Position numbers and translations under genes: made by a program. Below, one piece after another: positions 1 through 8,973 of a stretch of 64,000 nt of DNA. This stretch comes from Pukyongia salina (lineage in GTDB: Bacteria; Bacteroidota; Bacteroidia; Flavobacteriales; Flavobacteriaceae). Within the stretch, counting starts at the first letter, position 1; every line of letters starts with the position of its first letter. The notes beneath the pieces were generated by a model that did no database searches, was not told the DNA's origin, and was given only the letters and a program-made list of their open reading frames with translations. The stretch covers positions 2,108,001 to 2,172,000 of the forward strand of contig NZ_CP027062.1 of assembly GCF_002966125.1 (NCBI RefSeq). Reading direction: 5' to 3'.

Positions 1-2436
1 AAAGGTTTTATCTTTAAATTATTGAGTTACTGGCCTTTGTTTATTATCTCGCTCGCGATAGCATTTGGGATCGCCTACTATATCAATGTACGGAAAGTAC
101 CTATCTATCAAATGGAAAACCTGGTATCTATCAAGGATGACCAGAACCCATTTTTCACCACTAATACAAGTTTAACCTTTAACTGGGGAGGAACCACAGA
201 TAAGGTAAATACAGCCATCATCACCCTTCGGTCCAGATCTCATAACGAACAAGTTGTGGAACGCTTACAGTACTATCTCAATTATAAGGTAGATGGGAAA
301 TATCAGCAGATCGATGCGTATGGCAGAACTCCCTTTTTAATTGAAGTTAATAAGGAAAAACCGCAGATCCTCAATAAACAGATGAAGGTGGTTTTTAAGG
401 ATACCTCCACCTTTGTGATTTCCACGAGCTTTGGTGGTAGAGACCATATGCTCCAAACTTATAACGAGAAAAAAGAGAAGAGTAGGCTGTTTATAGACAA
501 GGAAGAATTTAGCCGAGAATTTAAAATGGGTGTCCCTATCGAATTACCCTTCTTCAATGGGACATTTATACCCAACAGAAAAGTAAAGGTTAGGCCTGGT
601 AGCGTGTACTATTTTAGTTTCTCAGATTTCGACAATTCTGTGCGGCGTTACGTAAATATTGTCGTTAATCCTGAAACTAAGGGTTCTTCAATTATCCGAA
701 TGACATTAAATGGCCCAAACAAAGCCAAATTGGTAGATTATCTCAATACCTCGGTTGAGGTGTTGAGTGATGATATGCTGGATAGAAAGAACCTGTTTGC
801 TACCAAAACCATCGAATTTATCGATGAAAGCCTCAGGGATAAAGCAGAGGAACTAAAAGACGTAGAAGAAGAATTAAATAAATTTAAGGACCAGAATGCC
901 ATCTTCGATCTGGCCATTGAAGGTAACCAGATCAATGAACGCCTTACCAGCCTTGATCTTCAAAAGGAAGCGATCAACAGGGAAATAAGCTATTACAATA
1001 TCCTGGAGGATTACCTTGTAAGCAGAAACGACTACAGGGATGTGCCGGCACCATCTGTCGCAGGGATTTCGGAGCCCAGTATAGCTGAAGGTGTGGGCCG
1101 CATCATCTCGCTGGCAGAACGCCGTAATAAATTACAATACTCCTACAAAGATGGAGCGCCGGTATTTTCGGATATAGACCGGCAGATAGATGCTGTGAAG
1201 GCAGTTCTCCTTGAAAATATTACCTCGTCTAAAGGCCTTAAACAAGAGCAACTAAGATCTATCAACAGGGATATTGGTCGCTATGAAAGTGAGATTAGGA
1301 AGTTGCCCAAGGAACAGCAGGAATTATTACGCATAGAACGGAGATATAATTTAAGTCAGGGATCGTACAATCTTTTCCTGGCAAAACGAAGCGAGGCCAG
1401 CCTGGTAAAGGCCGCTAATGTAAGCGATGTGCTCATGATAGATCCTGCCAAGGACACAGGGGGTGGTAGAGTAGGTCCCAATACCCGGTTAAATTATATG
1501 ATCGCGGCTATGATGGGATTGCTTATTCCCTTTCTCTTTGTCCTGGTGATCGCTCTTGTGGATACCAGAATAAAGAATATAAAAGATGTTGAACGGCTCA
1601 CCCGCATACCAATCCTGGGTGCAATTGGCAAGAGTTATACAGAGACGAACCTGGTGGTATTGGACAACCCAAAATCGGCTATCGCCGAAAGTTTCAGGTC
1701 GTTGCGTTCCAGCCTACAGTTTATATACAAAAAGCGTGGGATTGAAGGAGCCAAAACTGTCCTTATCACTTCTTCGGTTAGTGGGGAAGGAAAAACCTTT
1801 TGTTCGATCAATATTGCTTCGGTCTTTGCATTAAGTGAGAAGAAAACCATTCTCGTAGGTTTAGACCTTAGAAAGCCAAAGATCTTTGGGGATTTTAATA
1901 TCAATAACAATATAGGGGTGGTGAATTATCTCATCAATGATTCTGAAATGAATGAGGTGATTCAGAAAACCGAACTGGAGCACCTGGATATTATCACTTC
2001 CGGACCAATACCGCCCAATCCGTCTGAACTTCTAATGAGCGATCGCCTTGAACAAATGATCACTCTCTTGAAGGAGACCTACGATTATATCATCCTCGAT
2101 TCACCGCCATTAGGTCTGGTTGCCGATGCCCTGGAGTTAGTTAATTATGCCGATGCGACTCTATATATGATACGGCAAAATTATACCAAGAGGGGAATGT
2201 TCAATCTTATTAACGAAAAATACAAATCGGGTGAGATATCCAATATCAGCTTTGTAATGAACTTTTACGAACAACGAGCCAAGTACGGCTATGGTTACGG
2301 CTATGGTTATGGTTACGGATATGGTTACGGATATGGTTACGGAACCTATGGTAACGGCTATCACGAGGGAGTTAATAAGCCCGGTTTCCTGGAAAGGGTG
2401 AAACGGATGTTCAGAATAAAAAAGAAAAAGTCCTGA
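1..2436 (+). CDS. Wzc-like polysaccharide co-polymerase / BY tyrosine kinase (5' partial)
   Basis: Inner-membrane chain-length regulator and tyrosine autokinase of capsule/EPS export. The reading frame is open to base 1 (KGFIFKL precedes the TTG at 22), so the true start lies outside the window. Counting from that TTG: a membrane helix at about residues 5-25, a long periplasmic Wzz/GNVR region with coiled coil around 270-460, and a second helix at about 493-513. The cytoplasmic kinase follows, with Walker A GEGKT near 588, Walker A' (ILVGLDLRKP) and Walker B (YIILDSPPLG) near 688. The C-terminus carries ten consecutive Tyr-Gly pairs plus further tyrosines, the expected autophosphorylation cluster. 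It leads the polysaccharide locus and is followed 32 bp later by the initiating transferase. The family call is firm; the phosphosites are inferred. Confidence 0.93.
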   Translation, partial: KGFIFKLLSYWPLFIISLAIAFGIAYYINVRKVPIYQMENLVSIKDDQNPFFTTNTSLTFNWGGTTDKVNTAIITLRSRSHNEQVVERLQYYLNYKVDGKYQQIDAYGRTPFLIEVNKEKPQILNKQMKVVFKDTSTFVISTSFGGRDHMLQTYNEKKEKSRLFIDKEEFSREFKMGVPIELPFFNGTFIPNRKVKVRPGSVYYFSFSDFDNSVRRYVNIVVNPETKGSSIIRMTLNGPNKAKLVDYLNTSVEVLSDDMLDRKNLFATKTIEFIDESLRDKAEELKDVEEELNKFKDQNAIFDLAIEGNQINERLTSLDLQKEAINREISYYNILEDYLVSRNDYRDVPAPSVAGISEPSIAEGVGRIISLAERRNKLQYSYKDGAPVFSDIDRQIDAVKAVLLENITSSKGLKQEQLRSINRDIGRYESEIRKLPKEQQELLRIERRYNLSQGSYNLFLAKRSEASLVKAANVSDVLMIDPAKDTGGGRVGPNTRLNYMIAAMMGLLIPFLFVLVIALVDTRIKNIKDVERLTRIPILGAIGKSYTETNLVVLDNPKSAIAESFRSLRSSLQFIYKKRGIEGAKTVLITSSVSGEGKTFCSINIASVFALSEKKTILVGLDLRKPKIFGDFNINNNIGVVNYLINDSEMNEVIQKTELEHLDIITSGPIPPNPSELLMSDRLEQMITLLKETYDYIILDSPPLGLVADALELVNYADATLYMIRQNYTKRGMFNLINEKYKSGEISNISFVMNFYEQRAKYGYGYGYGYGYGYGYGYGYGTYGNGYHEGVNKPGFLERVKRMFRIKKKKS
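2284..2361 (+). repeat. In-frame Tyr-Gly coding microrepeat in kinase tail
   Basis: Ten consecutive Tyr-Gly codon pairs (60 bp, 2284-2343), then T-Y-G-N-G-Y. The codons alternate TAC/TAT and GGC/GGT/GGA, giving a 12-bp quasi-repeat (TACGGATATGGT). Loss or gain of one 6-bp unit would stay in frame and change the number of phosphorylatable tyrosines. Confidence 0.9.
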
Positions 2437-2440
2437 TCTG

Positions 2441-2463
2441 GTTACTGAATTTACTCAGTTAAC
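2441..2463 (+). other. Small intergenic hairpin after kinase gene
   Basis: GTTACTGA and TCAGTTAAC form an imperfect stem (one bulged T) around a 6-base loop, in the 32-bp gap between the kinase stop and the sugar transferase start. No T-tract follows, so it is not a canonical intrinsic terminator. It could stabilise an mRNA end or be chance. Confidence 0.3.
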
Positions 2464-2468
2464 AATAT

Positions 2469-3053
2469 ATGCTCACGCCAAATCAAATTATCATCAAAAG
2501 AGTCTTTGATCTATCTCTGGCTGTTTTGTTGTTACCGTTTGTATTAATTCCTGTAATTTTGCTAATTATCCTGGCTAGCCTGGATACAGGTCAAAATGGT
2601 CTGTTTTCACAGTACAGGGTTGGAAGGAACGGTCGCTTGTTCAAATTATATAAGATCCGTACCCTTAAAGGCGAAGCACATGATTCCATAATTGAGATAA
2701 AACAGCAGGCCACCCAATTAGGGTCCTGGCTACGGAAACGTAAGCTTGATGAGCTACCTCAAATTTGGAACATACTTGCCGGCAGCATGAGTTGGGTGGG
2801 TCCCAGGCCGGATGTTCCCGGCTATGCAGACGAGCTTAGCGGAGAAGATCGTATAGTTTTAAGCGTTAGACCGGGCCTTACGGGGCCGGCTACAATAAAA
2901 TATAAGGATGAAGACAAGCTGTTGCTAGCACAGGAAGATCCGCAGGAATACAACGACAATGTGATCTGGCCGGATAAAGTGGAAATAAATAAACAATATA
3001 TAAAGAACTGGAGCCTTATAAAGGATATTAAATATTTACTGGCTTCAGTATGA
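2469..3053 (+). CDS. Initiating sugar-phosphate transferase (short, PF02397 type)
   Basis: Transfers a sugar-1-phosphate from a nucleotide sugar to undecaprenyl phosphate, the first step of repeat-unit assembly at the inner membrane. It is 194 aa, the short form: one N-terminal membrane helix (about residues 12-35) followed by the catalytic domain. Family blocks are visible: YRVGRNGRLFKLYKIRTL, then RKLDELPQIWNI and WVGPRPDVPGY, then VRPGLTGPA. It lacks the multi-helix N-terminal half of the second such enzyme at 43323. Its stop overlaps the next start (ATGA). The donor sugar cannot be read from sequence; the neighbouring UDP-HexNAc genes suggest a HexNAc or an amino-sugar derivative. Confidence 0.9.
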   Translation: MLTPNQIIIKRVFDLSLAVLLLPFVLIPVILLIILASLDTGQNGLFSQYRVGRNGRLFKLYKIRTLKGEAHDSIIEIKQQATQLGSWLRKRKLDELPQIWNILAGSMSWVGPRPDVPGYADELSGEDRIVLSVRPGLTGPATIKYKDEDKLLLAQEDPQEYNDNVIWPDKVEINKQYIKNWSLIKDIKYLLASV

Positions 3054-4348
3054 AACTCAAAATGAAAGAAAACCCTACTATTGCGATCATTGGTTTAGGT
3101 TATGTTGGTTTGCCCCTGGCGGTCGCATTTGCGAAAAAGTATCCCATTATTGGTTTCGATATTAACCAGGACCGTATTGCCCAATTAAACGAAGGTACAG
3201 ATCATACTCTCGAGGTGTCTAGTGACGAATTAAACGAAGTATTATCCCTTAGCGGGGATACGGGGCTGATGGTAAGTGCGAACCCAGAAGACATTAAGGA
3301 GGCTTCGGTCTTTATTGTAACTGTTCCAACACCAACCAATAAATATAACCAGCCTGTGCTCACCCCTTTACAAAAGGCCAGTGAAACCGTTGCCAAAGTA
3401 CTGAAAGAAGGAGATGTGGTTATTTACGAATCTACCGTGTATCCCGGAGTGACCGAAGATATTTGTGTTCCTATACTTGAGGAAGTGTCGGGGCTCACAT
3501 TTAATAAAGATTTCTACGCAGGCTATTCACCCGAAAGGATCAACCCGGGTGATAAGGAACATACCGTTACTAAAATATTGAAAGTAACCAGCGGTTCAAC
3601 ACCAGAGGCAGCCACTTATATCGATTCCTTGTATGCCTCGGTGATCACTGCAGGTACTCATCTGGCACCTTCAATAAAGGTAGCCGAAGCCGCCAAGGTT
3701 ATCGAGAACTCCCAACGTGATATCAACATAGCTTTTGTGAACGAACTCTCCAAGATCTTCAGATTGTTGGATATAGACACCCAGGATGTATTGGAAGCTG
3801 CAGGAACCAAATGGAATTTTTTAAAATTCACCCCGGGACTTGTAGGAGGACATTGTATAGGAGTAGACCCTTATTATCTGGCACAGAAAGCCATGGAAGA
3901 AGGTTATAATCCGGAGATCATACTGGCCGGAAGAAGAATGAACGACGGGATGGGACAGTACGTAGCCAGTGAGGTGGTAAAGCTCATGATAAAAAAAGAT
4001 TGTAAGGTGAAGAACGGCAATGTACTTGTACTGGGGATTACTTTTAAAGAGAATTGTCCCGACATCAGGAATTCTAAGGTGATCGACGTGATCGAGGAAC
4101 TCAATAAATACAATCTCAATGTAGATGTGTACGATCCCTGGGCAGATCCTTCAGAAGTAAAACACGAATTTGGACTTAGCTTAAAAAGTAAAGAAGAACA
4201 ATTACAAGCTAACTACGATGCCATCGTACTTACCGTTTCGCATACAGCCTTTAATGATTTTGATATAGACAGTTACTCGGCATCACCTTCGGTGATCTTC
4301 GATGTAAAGGCCTTTTATAAGAGGGAAAAGACCGATGGAAGACTTTAG
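3050..4348 (+). CDS. UDP-N-acetylhexosamine 6-dehydrogenase (TviB/WbpO-like)
   Basis: NAD-dependent oxidation of a UDP-HexNAc to the uronic acid, most like the TviB/WbpO group that makes UDP-GalNAcA. Length 432 aa is normal. The N-terminal Rossmann motif GLGYVGLPLA is at about residues 16-25. ESTVYPGVTED and the substrate-region block GGHCIGVDPYYL (around 265-276) are typical of the UDP-HexNAc rather than the UDP-Glc dehydrogenases. The C-terminal domain has GITFKENCPDIRNSK. Start overlaps the preceding stop by 4 bp. Together with the 4-epimerase at 4654 it would give UDP-GlcNAc to UDP-GalNAc to UDP-GalNAcA; ManNAcA-type specificity is the alternative. Confidence 0.9.
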   Translation: MKLKMKENPTIAIIGLGYVGLPLAVAFAKKYPIIGFDINQDRIAQLNEGTDHTLEVSSDELNEVLSLSGDTGLMVSANPEDIKEASVFIVTVPTPTNKYNQPVLTPLQKASETVAKVLKEGDVVIYESTVYPGVTEDICVPILEEVSGLTFNKDFYAGYSPERINPGDKEHTVTKILKVTSGSTPEAATYIDSLYASVITAGTHLAPSIKVAEAAKVIENSQRDINIAFVNELSKIFRLLDIDTQDVLEAAGTKWNFLKFTPGLVGGHCIGVDPYYLAQKAMEEGYNPEIILAGRRMNDGMGQYVASEVVKLMIKKDCKVKNGNVLVLGITFKENCPDIRNSKVIDVIEELNKYNLNVDVYDPWADPSEVKHEFGLSLKSKEEQLQANYDAIVLTVSHTAFNDFDIDSYSASPSVIFDVKAFYKREKTDGRL

Positions 4349-4366
4349 GAGTTAGTGGTTAGATGT

Positions 4367-4498
4367 GACCCTTCGAGAGCCTCAGGGTCCAATAGCATAC
4401 GTATCGAAGCGATCCTTCGGGAGCCTCAGGGTCCAATAGCATGCGTATCGAAGCGAGCCTTCGGGAGCCTCGGAGTCCCGAAATATTCTAAACGAAGG
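4367..4498 (+). repeat. Three tandem 44-bp imperfect repeats
   Basis: Units at 4367-4410 and 4411-4454 match at 41 of 44 positions; a third, more diverged unit spans 4455-4498. Each begins with the motif CCTTCGRGAGCCTC. Unit 1 can fold: GACCCT and AGGGTC flank an 11-base loop, with one G-T pair in unit 2. This fills much of the 305-bp gap between the dehydrogenase and the epimerase. It resembles the short intergenic palindromic repeats scattered in flavobacterial genomes. It is not a CRISPR: there are no spacers. Confidence 0.8.
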
Positions 4499-4563
4499 TC
4501 ACTTCGGGCGTGTTGAATGATGTGATGTGAGAATTTGTAAGGAAAATGAATAAAACGAACAGA

Positions 4564-4578
4564 TTCCAATGTTTGGAA
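4564..4578. other. 6-bp inverted repeat in spacer upstream of epimerase
   Basis: TTCCAA-TGT-TTGGAA, a perfect inverted repeat with a 3-base centre, 76 bp before the epimerase start. The rest of 4499-4653 is AT-rich and shows no gene and no convincing TTG/TAnnTTTG promoter pair. The dyad could be an operator or chance. Confidence 0.25.
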
Positions 4579-4653
4579 GAATGTAATAGATGGGGAACAG
4601 TTAATCCTTTAAAAATGAATAATAATAGCATAAAGCCATAAAATATAAACGCG

Positions 4654-5640
4654 TTGCCAAATAATATATATCATTCCGAAGATCTAAGTCAGTACAATTT
4701 CCTGGTAACAGGGGGAGCCGGATTTATTGGTTCTAATCTCGTGGGATATTTGCTGAAGCACGGGGCCGGTAAGGTACGAGTGCTAGATAATCTAGCCACC
4801 GGATTTTCGTATAACCTCTCGGAGTTTGAAGCACACCCCAATTTCGAATTTACAGAAGGAGATATCAGGGATCTGGATACCTGTAGAAAGGCCATGGAGG
4901 GGATAGACTATGTGTCTCACCAGGCCGCGTTGGGGTCGGTCCCAAGATCTATCAACGATCCCATCACCTCTAACAATGTGAACATTAACGGATTTCTTAA
5001 CATGCTGGTAGCTCAGAAGGAAAGTAAAACCGTTAAGAGGCTTGTTTATGCTGCTTCCAGTTCTACCTATGGGGACAGCAAATCCCTGCCAAAGGTAGAA
5101 GATGTTATAGGGAAACCACTTTCTCCTTATGCGGTTACTAAGCTGGTGAACGAGTTATACGCCGATGTCTTCGGGAAGACCTATGGGATCGAGACCATCG
5201 GACTGAGATACTTTAATGTCTTTGGCCCTAAACAGAGCCCCAAAGGGGCCTACGCAGCAGTGATCCCCTTATTTATGCAGGCGTTGAAAGACGGCGTTCC
5301 TCCCACTATAAACGGGGATGGCGAACAAACACGCGATTTCACCTATGTGGACAATGCGGTGCAGGCCAATGTAAGAGCTTTCTTTGCTTCTGAAACTGCC
5401 GTAAACCAGGTATATAATGTGGCCTATGGCGATCGTATTAGCCTAAATACCTTATGGGAAGACCTGCAGCAAATTTCGGGAACAACAATAAAAGCCAATT
5501 ACGGGCCACCCAGACAAGGAGATGTAAGAGATTCGCTGGCCAATATCGATAAATCAAGAAAGCAGATACAGTACGATCCAAATTATTCGGTTAGGGATGG
5601 GCTTAAATTAACCTGGGAAAATTTTATTCAGCATGGATAA
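4654..5640 (+). CDS. UDP-N-acetylglucosamine 4-epimerase (WbpP/TviC-like SDR)
   Basis: Extended short-chain dehydrogenase that probably interconverts UDP-GlcNAc and UDP-GalNAc, or their uronic acids. Visible: NAD-binding TGGAGFIGSNL at about residues 19-29, the SSSTYGDS serine region, catalytic SPYAVTK (YxxxK), and the RYFNVFGPKQSPKGAYAAV block typical of the WbpP/TviC group. 328 aa is a normal length. The start is TTG at 4654: an in-frame TAA at 4639 rules out the upstream ATG at 4615, and no other Met precedes the NAD motif. It pairs with the dehydrogenase at 3050 although the 305-bp repeat-bearing gap separates them. Its 3' end overlaps the permease start by 8 bp. Confidence 0.88.
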   Translation: MPNNIYHSEDLSQYNFLVTGGAGFIGSNLVGYLLKHGAGKVRVLDNLATGFSYNLSEFEAHPNFEFTEGDIRDLDTCRKAMEGIDYVSHQAALGSVPRSINDPITSNNVNINGFLNMLVAQKESKTVKRLVYAASSSTYGDSKSLPKVEDVIGKPLSPYAVTKLVNELYADVFGKTYGIETIGLRYFNVFGPKQSPKGAYAAVIPLFMQALKDGVPPTINGDGEQTRDFTYVDNAVQANVRAFFASETAVNQVYNVAYGDRISLNTLWEDLQQISGTTIKANYGPPRQGDVRDSLANIDKSRKQIQYDPNYSVRDGLKLTWENFIQHG

Positions 5641-6496
5641 AAAGGAAGAAAGCTGGTTATACGAGATCACGGCAAAACGCAAAATGATCGATCTTAATTT
5701 CAAGGAGATCTGGCGTTATCGCGACCTGCTTATTCTATTTGTAAAGCGGGATATTGTTACCGTTTATAAACAAACCATACTGGGACCGTTATGGTTTCTT
5801 ATACAACCTTTATTTACCTCGGTGATATTTACCCTGGTTTTCAATAACCTTGGAAATATACAAACAGGAGGGATACCCCCTTTTTTATTCAACCTGGCGG
5901 GGATAACAGCATGGAATTATTTTAAGGTTTGCTTAACCGGGAGTTCCAATACCTTTAGAGCCAACGCTTCTATGTTTGGGAAGGTATACTTTCCCAGGGT
6001 GATCATGCCTATGTCTGTTACGATCTCCAATCTTTTAAAATTTGGTATCCAACTCTTGATCTTCTTCGCATTTTTTGCCTACTATATTTATCAGGGAAAA
6101 GATATAGGCCTCGGCTGGAATATTTTCTTGTTCCCGGTCTATGTGCTTATGATGGCCTTACTGGGGTTAGGTTTGGGGATGACTATTTCGGCATTAACTA
6201 CCAAGTATCGAGATCTGAACGTCCTGGTTGGCTTTGCAACCTCCCTGCTTATGTACATGTCTGCCGTTCCTTACCCTGTTTCCGAAGCCAAAGCCAAGTT
6301 TCCTGCCTATGTGGCCGATTTTGTTGTGTACAACCCCATGACGCAGATCATTGAGGGCTTTAGATATATGTTATTGTCTACTGGTACTTTTAGCTGGAAT
6401 GGCTTTATATATACATTGGTGATCAGCCTGGTGATCTTCTTTGTAGGTCTTATCATTTTTAATCGAACAGAGAAGAGTTTTATCGATACGGTATAG
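5633..6496 (+). CDS. wzm: Polysaccharide ABC exporter permease (Wzm-like)
   Basis: Membrane subunit of an ABC-2 type exporter that moves lipid-linked glycan across the inner membrane. 287 aa with about six hydrophobic segments and the family's N-terminal amphipathic stretch (WRYRDLLILFVKRDI, then YKQTILGPLWFLIQP). It overlaps the epimerase gene by 8 bp. Its ATPase partner (9792) lies four genes downstream, the two being separated by the acyltransferase pair and the pyruvyltransferase rather than adjacent as is usual. The assignment as polysaccharide rather than teichoic acid exporter rests on the Wzt-type partner. Confidence 0.9.
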   Translation: MDKKEESWLYEITAKRKMIDLNFKEIWRYRDLLILFVKRDIVTVYKQTILGPLWFLIQPLFTSVIFTLVFNNLGNIQTGGIPPFLFNLAGITAWNYFKVCLTGSSNTFRANASMFGKVYFPRVIMPMSVTISNLLKFGIQLLIFFAFFAYYIYQGKDIGLGWNIFLFPVYVLMMALLGLGLGMTISALTTKYRDLNVLVGFATSLLMYMSAVPYPVSEAKAKFPAYVADFVVYNPMTQIIEGFRYMLLSTGTFSWNGFIYTLVISLVIFFVGLIIFNRTEKSFIDTV

Positions 6497-6557
6497 GATC
6501 GTTTTGGCGAACACTCCGTATCCGGATTATTGAAAAATTTGCAGCCAATTATCAACT

Positions 6558-7994
6558 ATGCTTTTTAATTCCATCGATTTTGCCATCTTCTTACCCATTG
6601 TATTTGGTATTTACTGGCTGGCAGGGAAAAAACGAATAAGGCTGCAAAATATCATAGTACTAGTTGCGAGCTATGTATTTTACGGCTGGTGGGATTGGCG
6701 GTTTCTTTCCTTAATAATTTTTAGCACCCTGGTAGACTATGTTGTGGGGATATCGCTGGGAAGAACGGATAATATTCGGAAAAGGAAATGGTTACTTTTA
6801 ACCAGTGTCCTGGTAAATATTGGATTCTTAGGCTTCTTTAAATACTTCAACTTCTTCCTGGACAATTTTGTACAGGCATTTTCCTTTTTTGGATACGAGA
6901 TCAGTTCCTCAGGGCTAAATATTGTGCTGCCGGTAGGGATTAGCTTTTACACATTTCAAACGCTTAGCTATAGCATAGATGTTTATCGAAAAAAGATGAA
7001 ACCCACGAAGGACCTCATAGCCTTTGCGTCTTTTGTTTCTTTCTTCCCCCAATTAGTGGCCGGCCCTATAGAGCGGGCTACCCAACTTTTACCGCAATTT
7101 ACACGCGAGCGAAATTTTAATCCATACAAGGCGGCAGACGGACTGCGGCAGATCTTATGGGGATTATTTAAGAAGATCGTAATTGCAGATAATTGTGCGT
7201 ATTACGTAAATATCATCTTCCAATCCTCCGATAGCTATCAGGGAAGTACCCTGGTAGTGGGCGCAGTTCTTTTTGCGTTTCAGATCTACGGCGATTTTTC
7301 GGGTTACAGTGATATTGCGATAGGAACTTCTCGCTTATTTGGCTTTAACCTTATGCAGAACTTCGCCTTTCCATACTTTTCGAGAGATATAGCCGAATTC
7401 TGGAGGCGTTGGCATATTTCACTTTCAACCTGGTTTCGTGACTATGTGTACATTCCTTTGGGAGGAAGCAGGGTAGGGAGGCCAAAGGTGATCCGTAATA
7501 TCTTTATCATTTTCATTATTAGTGGATTTTGGCATGGTGCTAATTGGACATTTATTGTATGGGGAGGTCTAAATGCGTTGTATTTTTTACCCTTGCTTCT
7601 CTTGCAAAAGAACAGAGCGAATCTTGAAGTTGTGGCTTCCAATTCAAGCTTCCCTTCGGTTAAGGAAGTTTTTGAGATACTACTAACTTTTGGACTTACT
7701 ACGATCGCCTGGGTGTTTTTTCGTGCCGAGGACCTTTCACATGCCATGACCTACCTGGGAGGGATCTTCAGTACAAGTTTGTTGAGCGTACCAGAGATCC
7801 ATCCGTTATTTCTATTCCTTCTTATTATTTTCTTTCTTTTTATAGAATGGACCGGAAGAAGGCAGCTATATGCCATTGAAAATTTTGCTCTTAATAAACT
7901 CCTGGTATTTAGATGGGGATTCTATTATGCCCTCATTGTACTTATGTTGATATACGGAATAGAAGACCAGGAATTTATTTACTTTCAATTTTAA
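6558..7994 (+). CDS. MBOAT family O-acyltransferase (AlgI-like)
   Basis: Multi-pass membrane acyltransferase that passes acyl groups across the inner membrane for glycan O-acylation. 478 aa, about ten or more hydrophobic segments, start MLFNSIDFAIFLPIVF typical of AlgI-type proteins. The conserved region PYFSRDIAEFWRRWHISLS is present, and the invariant MBOAT histidine is H326 in SGFWHGANWTF. The next gene (3 bp downstream) is an SGNH-like protein with a membrane anchor, the usual partner that completes the transfer on the periplasmic side. The acyl group is most likely acetyl but is not shown by the sequence. Confidence 0.93.
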   Translation: MLFNSIDFAIFLPIVFGIYWLAGKKRIRLQNIIVLVASYVFYGWWDWRFLSLIIFSTLVDYVVGISLGRTDNIRKRKWLLLTSVLVNIGFLGFFKYFNFFLDNFVQAFSFFGYEISSSGLNIVLPVGISFYTFQTLSYSIDVYRKKMKPTKDLIAFASFVSFFPQLVAGPIERATQLLPQFTRERNFNPYKAADGLRQILWGLFKKIVIADNCAYYVNIIFQSSDSYQGSTLVVGAVLFAFQIYGDFSGYSDIAIGTSRLFGFNLMQNFAFPYFSRDIAEFWRRWHISLSTWFRDYVYIPLGGSRVGRPKVIRNIFIIFIISGFWHGANWTFIVWGGLNALYFLPLLLLQKNRANLEVVASNSSFPSVKEVFEILLTFGLTTIAWVFFRAEDLSHAMTYLGGIFSTSLLSVPEIHPLFLFLLIIFFLFIEWTGRRQLYAIENFALNKLLVFRWGFYYALIVLMLIYGIEDQEFIYFQF

Positions 7995-7997
7995 GCT

Positions 7998-8930
7998 ATG
8001 CGCAGATTTCTTCTGAAAATAACACTCTTTTCCCTGCTGCCCATCTTGCTTTTTTTGACGGCTGAACTCCTGATAAGGTTTTCACCTAATGCATTTATCG
8101 CTAAAGCCGAATATATTCAGAATAATAAAAATATAGAGGCATTGATCCTGGGATCCTCCCATACACAGCAGGCGATCGATCCTTCTCACTTTACAATAAA
8201 GGCTGCTAACCTAGCATATAACGGACAAGATCTGTCTATCAACGAGGATCTCTACCATCGCTATAAAGAAGAACTACCACAATTAAAATACCTGATCGTT
8301 GAAATAGACTATCACACGCTGGAATTTCGGCAGCCCGAAGACTATTTTAGGGATCCCTGGTACTTTCAGTATCATGGCCTGAAAAGACATCCCATCAGGC
8401 CGATCACGAAGTATTCCATGTACGCTTCGTCTCCTAAATTCTTCAATAATTTTCTATTAGACAAATTGAACAGGGATTCCCCGGTGGTGCAATTAAACGA
8501 GTGGGGATTTGAAACCAACCGATTTTGGGGTGAGTTCAAGGATATGGAATATGATGAAAAGAAGATCGACAGCCTTATGAGACAACTGCCTACCAGGCAT
8601 GCTAAAATATCTTTAGAGAATCTCAACAACAGTAAGCGAAGTCTGGGTAGGATCATACAAGATTGCAATGAAAAGAATATAACCCTTGTTTTTATTGCTA
8701 CGCCAATGTATAAAACTTTCGAGCGGCATAAGATAGAACCAAAGGAAAGACATCGCAGCCTGTTACTGGATAGTTTGATGTATGTATATAAAAACCTGAT
8801 CTATCTGGATTTTGAATACGATGAGAGATTTGATGTGACCCACTTCAGGGATGAGGACCATTTAAATCCGAAGGGAGCCATGAAATTTACCAGGATCCTT
8901 AATGATACCTTATTCCGGTTAAAACAATGA
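7998..8930 (+). CDS. SGNH-like acyltransfer partner of MBOAT
   Basis: Predicted periplasmic, membrane-anchored esterase-fold protein, 310 aa. An N-terminal hydrophobic helix (about residues 6-24) precedes a globular domain. The block LILGSSHTQQA (GSSHT at residues 52-56) resembles SGNH block I, and the C-terminal D285-x-x-H288 in FRDEDHLNPKGA matches the Asp-His pair of that fold, so a Ser-Asp-His triad is plausible. It sits 3 bp after the MBOAT gene, the arrangement of AlgI/AlgJ-type and DltB/DltD-type systems. I infer that it transfers the acyl group to the exported glycan. Family-level name only. Confidence 0.72.
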   Translation: MRRFLLKITLFSLLPILLFLTAELLIRFSPNAFIAKAEYIQNNKNIEALILGSSHTQQAIDPSHFTIKAANLAYNGQDLSINEDLYHRYKEELPQLKYLIVEIDYHTLEFRQPEDYFRDPWYFQYHGLKRHPIRPITKYSMYASSPKFFNNFLLDKLNRDSPVVQLNEWGFETNRFWGEFKDMEYDEKKIDSLMRQLPTRHAKISLENLNNSKRSLGRIIQDCNEKNITLVFIATPMYKTFERHKIEPKERHRSLLLDSLMYVYKNLIYLDFEYDERFDVTHFRDEDHLNPKGAMKFTRILNDTLFRLKQ

Positions 8931-8973
8931 AAATAGTTACATTTATGCAGCCTAAACCTAAATCTTACAATAC

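Noticed and set aside
1635-1910. Antisense and off-frame open frames throughout the window
   Set aside because: They lie inside strong family matches, lack recognisable motifs, and follow the codon pattern of the sense gene.
4367-4498. Possible CRISPR array
   Set aside because: The 44-bp units are contiguous, without spacers, and no cas genes are near.
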